The notes below the pieces were generated by a model. The model did no database searches. It was given only the letters and a program-made list of their open reading frames with translations, and was not told the DNA's origin. Of a stretch of DNA of 64,000 bases, positions 58,952 through 64,000 are shown in pieces. Positions within the stretch are counted from its first letter, which is position 1. Each line of letters starts with the position of its first letter. The position numbers and the translations under genes were made by a program. Origin of the DNA: DATCLS01 sp035296625 (GTDB taxonomy: Bacteria; Actinomycetota; Acidimicrobiia; Acidimicrobiales; VFJN01); assembly GCA_035296625.1 (NCBI GenBank), contig DATHAO010000046.1:1-64000 (forward strand), in the 5' to 3' direction.

Positions 58952-60022
58952 TCAGACGGCGGACGGGGGCGCCGACTCCGGGCGCGGCGCGTTGCGGGCC
59001 GAGGCGGTCGCCTTGGCCGGGGCGTCGTCCATCCGGTCCGGCCAGAACGGCGGCGGGTACACCGTCCGCTCGTCGCCGACCGGCTCGGCGTAGAACTGCG
59101 CCGCCCACGACCGGAACTTCATGAACGGGCCGTCGGCGTCGGCCAGCGCCGGACGCACCAGGTGGGCCTTGTGCTCCCAGATCGGCTTGTCCTCACGCAC
59201 CTGCTTGTCGACCTCGGCGACGAAGGCCCGGCCCACGTTGCGGGTCGTCTTCTCGTCGCCCATGGTCTTGAACCGGAAGTTAAACCGCAGGACGCAGCGG
59301 TCGGCCTCGATGGGCGTCGTCACCGCGTAGTTGATCGTGTCCACGATGCCGCTGAATCGCACGAGCGACAGTCCCGGACCCCAGGCGTGGGTGTCGATGC
59401 GGCCTTCCATCACCCCCCGCGGGGTCGGGAACTTCTGCGACGACCGCATGGTGGCCTCGGGGAACCCGGTGACGTACTCGTCGATCTCGGGCACGGTGGC
59501 CGTGTTGTGCACGAACCGGAAGTGCGCCGAGTCGACGCTGTTCTCGGCCATCTCCTGGATCGACGCGTCGATCAGGTAGTCGGTGCGGATCGTCGTCGAC
59601 CAGTCGGGGTGGTCCCCGAGTTCGGCCACCTCGGGGATGTCCCACTGAGGGGGCTCGCCGTGGGGGTGGTACCAGCTCAGCACGACGCCGTTGCGCTCGA
59701 TCGTGGGGAACGTCGTGAGGCGGGCCCGGCGATTGATCCGCTCGCTGTAGGGGATGCAGGTGTTCGCACCCTCGGCGTCGTAGCGCCAGCCGTGGAACGG
59801 GCACGCGATCTCGGTGCCCTGGACCGTGCCCCCGTGGCCGAGGTGAGCCCCGAGGTGCGGGCAGAACGCACCCTGGACGTGGACGGTGCCCTCCGCGTCA
59901 CGCCAGCCGACGAGGTGGCGCCCCCAGTAGTAAAGGGGCTTGGCCGTGCCGGGCGGGAAGTCCTCCGGGTAGCCGACGCAGAACCAGCCGAACGGGATGG
60001 GGAACGGATAGCGGTGCGGCAC
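58952..60022 (-). CDS. kshA: KshA-like Rieske non-haem iron oxygenase
   Basis: The 356-residue oxygenase has the Rieske motif C-P-H-x17-C-P-F-H (FCPHLGAHL through CPFHGWRYD). The iron-binding motif N-x2-D-x2-H-x4-H appears in ENSVDSAHFRFVHN. The C-terminal HKAHLVRP and RSWAAQFYAE regions resemble 3-ketosteroid 9-alpha-hydroxylase KshA, which opens steroid ring B. The GTG at 60022 lies 7 bases after the -10 box TACTGT and directly beside a KstR-like operator. Its reductase is not in view. A side-chain- or ring-specific variant cannot be excluded. Confidence 0.82.
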   Translation of the reverse strand: MPHRYPFPIPFGWFCVGYPEDFPPGTAKPLYYWGRHLVGWRDAEGTVHVQGAFCPHLGAHLGHGGTVQGTEIACPFHGWRYDAEGANTCIPYSERINRRARLTTFPTIERNGVVLSWYHPHGEPPQWDIPEVAELGDHPDWSTTIRTDYLIDASIQEMAENSVDSAHFRFVHNTATVPEIDEYVTGFPEATMRSSQKFPTPRGVMEGRIDTHAWGPGLSLVRFSGIVDTINYAVTTPIEADRCVLRFNFRFKTMGDEKTTRNVGRAFVAEVDKQVREDKPIWEHKAHLVRPALADADGPFMKFRSWAAQFYAEPVGDERTVYPPPFWPDRMDDAPAKATASARNAPRPESAPPSAV

Positions 60023-60029
60023 GCTCCCT

Positions 60030-60035
60030 ACAGTA
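60030..60035 (-). promoter_or_regulatory. -10 box of a probable leaderless KshA-like promoter
   Basis: On the minus strand TACTGT ends 7 bases before the GTG at 60022 and overlaps the KstR-type site. Confidence 0.5.
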
Positions 60036-60047
60036 GAACACGTTCCA
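60034..60047. promoter_or_regulatory. KstR-type operator upstream of the KshA-like gene
   Basis: TAGAACACGTTCCA fits TNNAACNNGTTNNA. It begins 12 bases before the GTG start of the oxygenase. Confidence 0.72.
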
Positions 60048-60203
60048 ATTTTGGTCGAGGCATCGGGCGCGGAACGGGCGTTTGCGCCACCCTGGGCCCT
60101 CTTTGTCACTTCGTGACCACGCAGTGCGTCAGCCGTTGAACAAATCTGTGCCCTGGCGTGGCCGATCAGCGGCGAGAGGACGCAGGGGGCTGTTCAGCTC
60201 TGA

Positions 60204-60209
60204 CATAGT
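60204..60209 (+). promoter_or_regulatory. -10-like box upstream of the coiled-coil protein gene
   Basis: CATAGT ends 8 bases before the ATG at 60218. The 195-base gap to the divergent oxygenase start holds the KstR-type site and no gene. Confidence 0.35.
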
Positions 60210-60217
60210 TGGGGCCC

Positions 60218-61423
60218 ATGGCCACAACCACGTCATCGTCGACGTCCGAGGGCGGGACGCCGGACTTCACGATCGTCCTGCGGGGCTACGAACGCACTCA
60301 GGTCGACATGTTCATCGAGCGGCTGCAGGCCCGCATCGATGAGCTGAGCAACCTCGCCTCCAAGGCCAAGAACGGCACGAGCGACGCTCGTGACCGCGTG
60401 GCCGAGCTCGAGCGCACGGTCGCCGAGCAGGCAAAGCAGCTCGAGCAGCGCGCGCAGCCGACGCTGTCGGGCCTCGGCACCCGCGTCGAGCAGCTGCTCC
60501 GCCTCGCCGAGGAGCAGTCGAACGAGCACCGTGAGGAGGCCAAGCGCGAGGCCGAGAAGCTCGTCGCCGCCGCCCACCTCGAGTCGAAGGAGGTCGTCGA
60601 GAAGGCGCGCGCCGTAGCCGCCGCCGTGAAGACGGCCGCCGAGCGCGAGGCCAAGGCCACCCGCGACTCCGCCGAGCGCGAGGTCAACGAGCTGCGCAAC
60701 TCGACCAAGCGCGAGGTCGACATCCTCCGGTCCGAGGCCGAGCGCGAGACCAGCCAGCTGCGCACGGTCACCGACCACGAGGTCGCCGAGCACCGGGCCA
60801 CGGCCGAGCGCGACATCGCCACCCTGCGGGCCACCGCCGAGCGCGAGATCATCGAGATGCGCAACGTGGCCGCCCGCGAGGCCGAGGAGAAGCGCGCCGC
60901 CGCCTCCAAGCTGCTCACGAAGGCCAAGGAGAAGCGCGAGGCCGAGCTCCAGGCCCTCGAGCTCGAACTGGCCGAGCGCCGCGAGCGGTCCGAGCGCGAG
61001 GAGGGCGAGCGCCACGACTCCGCCGTCGCCCAGACCCAGAAGCTCGTGATCGACGCCGAGCAGCGGGCCAAGGCCGCCGACCTCCGTGCCAAGGAAGCCG
61101 AGCAGCGGGCCGAGCAGCGTCGGGCCGAGAGCGAGGCCGAGTCCGGCGAGATCATCGCCAAGGCCAAGTCGTTCGCCGAGCGCACCGTCTCCGATGCCAA
61201 CGCCGAAGCCGAGCAGCTCATCTTCGACGCGAAGACCCACGCCCAGGTCACCAAGCAGACCGCCGAGCGCGAGGTCGCCGACCTCACCCGCCAGCGCGAC
61301 GCCGTGACCAACCAGCTGGGCCAGCTGCGCGAGATGCTCTCGGGCCTGGCCGGGGTCGGCGCAAACCTGGGCGACCAGTCGAAGGGCGCCGACGGCAAGC
61401 CCGAGGGCGACAAGGACAGCTAG
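60218..61423 (+). CDS. DivIVA-like coiled-coil protein with hendecad repeats
   Basis: The 401-residue protein has an N-terminal DivIVA-like domain (FTIVLRGYERTQVDMFIERLQARIDEL) that in this family binds membrane or cell poles. A coiled coil of about 300 residues follows. Eight consecutive 11-residue repeats (AEREVNELRNS, AERETSQLRTV, AERDIATLRAT and relatives) lie between about residues 145 and 232. A later Glu/Arg-rich helix and a short disordered tail end the protein. It may be a polarity or cell-wall organising scaffold related to Scy/FilP/Wag31-like proteins. That role is inferred. Confidence 0.8.
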   Translation: MATTTSSSTSEGGTPDFTIVLRGYERTQVDMFIERLQARIDELSNLASKAKNGTSDARDRVAELERTVAEQAKQLEQRAQPTLSGLGTRVEQLLRLAEEQSNEHREEAKREAEKLVAAAHLESKEVVEKARAVAAAVKTAAEREAKATRDSAEREVNELRNSTKREVDILRSEAERETSQLRTVTDHEVAEHRATAERDIATLRATAEREIIEMRNVAAREAEEKRAAASKLLTKAKEKREAELQALELELAERRERSEREEGERHDSAVAQTQKLVIDAEQRAKAADLRAKEAEQRAEQRRAESEAESGEIIAKAKSFAERTVSDANAEAEQLIFDAKTHAQVTKQTAEREVADLTRQRDAVTNQLGQLREMLSGLAGVGANLGDQSKGADGKPEGDKDS

Positions 61424-61440
61424 CCCGGGGTGGCCCGACG

Positions 61441-61469
61441 ACATGACCTGACGTACCGTCAGGTCATGT
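61441..61469. promoter_or_regulatory. Perfect 29-bp palindrome overlapping promoter and start of the LLM gene
   Basis: Arms ACATGACCTGACG and CGTCAGGTCATGT are perfectly complementary around TAC. The centre contains TGACG-N3-CGTCA, the core seen before the P450 and fadE-pair genes, and the -10-like TACCGT (61454-61459). The right arm includes the ATG at 61466. Confidence 0.7.
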
Positions 61470-62500
61470 CCACCAAGCTTGGTCTGATCATCGGGTACTG
61501 GCCCTCGAGCGGACCGCCGCCCGATGCGGCCGAGCAGGTGGCCGCCGCCGAAGAGCTGGGGTTCGACTCGATCTGGACCTCCGAGGCCTACGGGTCCGAC
61601 TGCTTCACCCCGCTGGCGTGGTGGGGCAGGGCGACCCATCGGGTGAAGCTGGGGACGGCCATCACCCAGATCTCCGCCCGCTCGCCGGCATCGACGGCGA
61701 TGACCGCCATCACGCTCGACCACCTCTCAGGTGGCCGGCTGATCCTCGGCCTGGGGGTCTCGGGCCCACAGGTGGTCGAGGGCTGGTACGGCCAGCCCTA
61801 CGCCAAGCCGTTGGCCCGCACCCGCGAGTACGTCGAGATCGTCCGGCGGGTCATCGCCCGCGAGGAACCGGTCGAGTTCGCCGGTGAGCACTACGCCATG
61901 CCGCTCGTGGGCGGCACGGGGCTCGGCAAGCCGCTCAAGTCGATCGTGCGACCGTTGCGCACCGACCTCCCGATCTACCTGGGGGCCGAGGGCCCGAAGA
62001 ATGTGGCGCTGGCCGCCGAGATCGCGGACGGCTGGCTGCCCATGTTCTTCTCGCCCAAGGCCGACGACTTCTACCGGGCCTCGCTCGCCCAGGGCTTCGC
62101 CCGCCCGGGTGCCCGCCGCGCCGCCGACGACTTCAAGGTGGCCTGCGTCGTGCCGGTCATCCCCGGCGACGACGTCGAGGCGTGCGCGGACCTGCTGCGC
62201 CCCAACCTCGCGCTCTACATCGGTGGCATGGGGGCGCGCGACCGCAACTTCCACAAGGACGCCTTCGTACGGCTGGGCTACGAGGCCGAGTGCGAGAAGA
62301 TCCAGGAGGCGTACCTCGACGGCCGCAAGGCCGAGGCCGCCGCCGCTGTGCCCACCTCGATGGTCGAGGACGTCTACCTGATCGGGCCGCCGGCCAAGAT
62401 CCGCGACGACCTCGAGCACTGGCGGGCCACGTGCGTGACCACGCTGCTCGTGGCCGGGCCGCCCGGCCTCCTACGCCAGATCGCCGAGATCGTCGGCTGA
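61466..62500 (+). CDS. LLM-class F420-dependent oxidoreductase, Rv3520c-like
   Basis: The 344-residue luciferase-like protein reads LGLIIGYWPSSGPPPDAAEQ, ADEELGFDSIWTSEAYGSDCFTPLAWWG-type strand, TLDHLSGGRLILGLGVSGPQVVEGWYGQ, and LGAEGPKNVALAAEIADGWLPMF. From memory this order follows mycobacterial Rv3520c, a gene in the sterol regulon next to Rv3521-Rv3523. It probably reduces or oxidises a sterol-derived intermediate with F420. The start at 61466 follows a leaderless -10 box inside the palindrome. Confidence 0.88.
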   Translation: MSTKLGLIIGYWPSSGPPPDAAEQVAAAEELGFDSIWTSEAYGSDCFTPLAWWGRATHRVKLGTAITQISARSPASTAMTAITLDHLSGGRLILGLGVSGPQVVEGWYGQPYAKPLARTREYVEIVRRVIAREEPVEFAGEHYAMPLVGGTGLGKPLKSIVRPLRTDLPIYLGAEGPKNVALAAEIADGWLPMFFSPKADDFYRASLAQGFARPGARRAADDFKVACVVPVIPGDDVEACADLLRPNLALYIGGMGARDRNFHKDAFVRLGYEAECEKIQEAYLDGRKAEAAAAVPTSMVEDVYLIGPPAKIRDDLEHWRATCVTTLLVAGPPGLLRQIAEIVG

Positions 62501-62510
62501 TCGACCGGCC

Positions 62511-62534
62511 GGCCGGCGGTCCCGACCGCCGGCC
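62511..62534. terminator. Bidirectional hairpin between the LLM and AlkP-family genes
   Basis: A 10-base stem (GGCCGGCGGT at 62511-62520 with 62525-62534) encloses the CCCG loop in the 39-base gap between convergent stop codons. Confidence 0.6.
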
Positions 62535-62539
62535 CCCGG

Positions 62540-64000
62540 TCAGAGCACGTAGACGAACCCGTAGGCCTCGTCGCGGTACGGCACCCCGCTGGCGTCGAGG
62601 GCGTCGGCCCAGTTGCCGGTCACCTCGGGGTTGCTCTCCTCCATGCCGTGGTCGGCCACGAGGAAGAACGCGGTGTCGTCCCACACGCCGGCCCGCTCGA
62701 CGGCGTCTAGGACCTGACCCATGCGGGCGTCGGTGTCGACCACGCTGGCCCACGCCATCTCGCCGTAGGGCCCGCCGGCGTGGAAGGCGGCGTCGGTGAG
62801 CGTGAAGCTGACGAAGCAGTAGCGGGGGAGCGATTCGCCGCCCTCCCACACCTCCAGCGCCTGGGCCATGCCCGTGTGGTCGATGCGCGACGACGTGCGG
62901 TAGCCCTTCTCGGGCCGGACGAACCGCTCGGTGGCGAAGGGCAGGTCCTCGGCCCGGGGCGCGCGCTCCAGCGGGCGGCCGGCCCGGATGGCGTCGAAGG
63001 TCGAGCGGTCGGCGCCGACGTCGCACGGCTCGTTGATCGCCACCGTGCGGGCGTCGGGCCACGTCCGGTGCACCGCGTGGTGGATCGTCTCGACGCCGGG
63101 GGCGAGCGTGCGCATGGCCCACGGCCAGGTGGCCGGCGAGTTCGTGATGATCTGCTCGCCGGCCGCCCGGTCGTACCAGGCGTTGTGGAGGATGCCGTGG
63201 TGGCCCGGGTGGGCGCCGGTCTGGATCGTCGTGTGGTTCGGCAGCGTGACGGACGGCAGCGATGCCACCGCCCCGTGCCCGAGGCCGGTGCCCATCGCCA
63301 GCAGGCGGGCGACGTTCGGGGCCGCGCCGGCGGCGACCATGTGGTGGAGCACGTTCGCGTTGCAGCCGTCGAACAGGAACCCCACGACGTGGCGGGGGCG
63401 CGGGGCCGTGGGGTCGAGCAGGTCGCCGAGCACGTCGCCGTCCTGCCGGGCGAGCAGGGCGCCCGGGCGGGGCCGGCCGGTGGGACCCACGCCGCCGTCG
63501 GCGGGTGCGGCGCCCATCAGGGCGAGAACGGTCGGCGCGACGTCGACCAGCCGCCCGGCCCGGGGGACGAGGCCGGCGGGGCGCACGCCGGCGCCGGCCA
63601 GGATGAACGGCGCCCGCACCTGCACCACGCCGAGCGAGCCGTGCTCGCCCCGCTCGCCGCCCTGGTCCTCCCAGTTGTGGGCGGCCGTGTGCAACGCCAG
63701 CACGTCCGGGGCGGCGGGGTGGTCGAACACCTGGGCCAGGTGCTCGTGGGCGAAGGGGTAGGACTGCTCGCTGCGGGTCGGCCACGGGTGGGCCCGCTCC
63801 TCCGCGAGCGGCGAGAAGCGGTCCGTGGCCGTGTCGGCCAGCGGGTCGCGGCCCTCGACCGCGAGCGTCGTGAAGCCCCAGGCGTCGCCGCCGGGCGCCG
63901 GTTCGCGGCGGAACCGCACCCGGCCCTCGGCGGTGCGGACGTCGTAGGCGTCGCCGCCGGGCTCGACCGTGGCGACAAGGTCGACGATGTGACCCCAGGC
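62540..64000 (-). CDS. Alkaline phosphatase-superfamily phosphodiesterase/pyrophosphatase (5' truncated by window edge)
   Basis: The frame is open to the last base of the window, so the start lies beyond it and at least 486 residues are encoded here. The part nearer the N-terminus reads HGSLGVVQVRAPFILAGAG then GRLVDVAPTVLALMG, which looks like the C-terminal half of an AlkP-type fold. It is followed by HVVGFLFDGCNANVLHHMV and SLPSVTLPNHTTIQTGAHPGHHG, the N-terminal metal and catalytic motifs of nucleotide pyrophosphatases, and FLVADHGMEES. No signal peptide can be assessed. Confidence 0.8.
   Translation of the reverse strand, partial: AWGHIVDLVATVEPGGDAYDVRTAEGRVRFRREPAPGGDAWGFTTLAVEGRDPLADTATDRFSPLAEERAHPWPTRSEQSYPFAHEHLAQVFDHPAAPDVLALHTAAHNWEDQGGERGEHGSLGVVQVRAPFILAGAGVRPAGLVPRAGRLVDVAPTVLALMGAAPADGGVGPTGRPRPGALLARQDGDVLGDLLDPTAPRPRHVVGFLFDGCNANVLHHMVAAGAAPNVARLLAMGTGLGHGAVASLPSVTLPNHTTIQTGAHPGHHGILHNAWYDRAAGEQIITNSPATWPWAMRTLAPGVETIHHAVHRTWPDARTVAINEPCDVGADRSTFDAIRAGRPLERAPRAEDLPFATERFVRPEKGYRTSSRIDHTGMAQALEVWEGGESLPRYCFVSFTLTDAAFHAGGPYGEMAWASVVDTDARMGQVLDAVERAGVWDDTAFFLVADHGMEESNPEVTGNWADALDASGVPYRDEAYGFVYVL

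Overview
The window is GC-rich (about 70% by eye), densely coded DNA with many GTG starts and 1-4 nt ATGA/GTGA/TGATG gene overlaps. It looks like an actinobacterial chromosome. Evidence for this is a complete Pup-proteasome locus, the PafBC pair, a DUF4193 protein, F420-type oxidoreductases and a mycobacterium-like sterol regulon. Absence of Mce genes in view, the DUF3866 gene and a Liv-type transporter suggest a non-mycobacterial lineage, perhaps class Acidimicrobiia (inference). I saw no rRNA, tRNA, prophage, transposon, CRISPR array or defence island.

Region 1 (1-17.8 kb) is the Pup-proteasome block in nearly the order recalled for Mycobacterium: ARC/Mpa ATPase (5' cut by the window edge), a small membrane protein, dop, pup, prcB, prcA, then (after an F420 oxidoreductase and a DUF2007-like protein on the other strand) pafA, DUF3866, pafB, pafC, signal peptidase, a GDPD on the minus strand, a small coiled-coil protein, tatA/B, tatC and a HelY/Mtr4-type helicase. 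Region 2 (17.8-26.5 kb) holds housekeeping and small genes: a lone DGK-C-terminal-like protein, an MDR oxidoreductase, an M20 amidohydrolase, a double-length ThyX-like protein, DUF4193, a GNAT, a NUDIX and an enoyl-CoA hydratase. It ends in a 650 bp gene-free, GC-rich repeat tract. Region 3 (26.5-29.3 kb) is one 916-codon gene for a highly unusual protein: a small N-terminal domain, an RGD/RGER/RSDR repeat tract, a helical core, an RGG box, and a repetitive acidic Ala/Asp/Gly/Pro/Thr tail.

Region 4 (29.4-64 kb) is a lipid/sterol catabolism region. It has a paired acyl-CoA dehydrogenase operon leading into a Liv-type ABC transporter, a large LuxR (LAL) regulator, a FadD19-like sterol-CoA ligase, a CYP125/142-like P450, a WS/DGAT acyltransferase, an ABC1/UbiB kinase, a third acyl-CoA dehydrogenase, a KstR-like TetR repressor and a zinc alcohol dehydrogenase. 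An operon of two DUF35 proteins, two Ltp4/Ltp3-like thiolase-fold proteins and a hydroxysteroid-type SDR follows. Beyond a QueA/SDR pair and a GAF histidine kinase/NarL regulator pair come a KshA-like Rieske oxygenase, a hendecad coiled-coil DivIVA-like protein, an Rv3520c-like F420 oxidoreductase and an AlkP-superfamily protein (5' cut by the window edge).

The main discovery is regulatory. Five sites fit the KstR operator TNNAACNNGTTNNA, each just upstream of a catabolic gene or operon, and a KstR-like gene lies directly behind one of them. A second palindrome family (TGACG-N3-CGTCA) sits at three promoters, one of them shared with a KstR site. The enzyme set (FadD19, Ltp3/Ltp4, DUF35, CYP, KshA, Rv3520c-like) matches actinobacterial sterol side-chain removal, including the retro-aldol route for C24-branched (plant-type) sterols. 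Throughout the window many start codons sit 6-10 nt downstream of a TANNNT -10 box, indicating widespread leaderless transcription.
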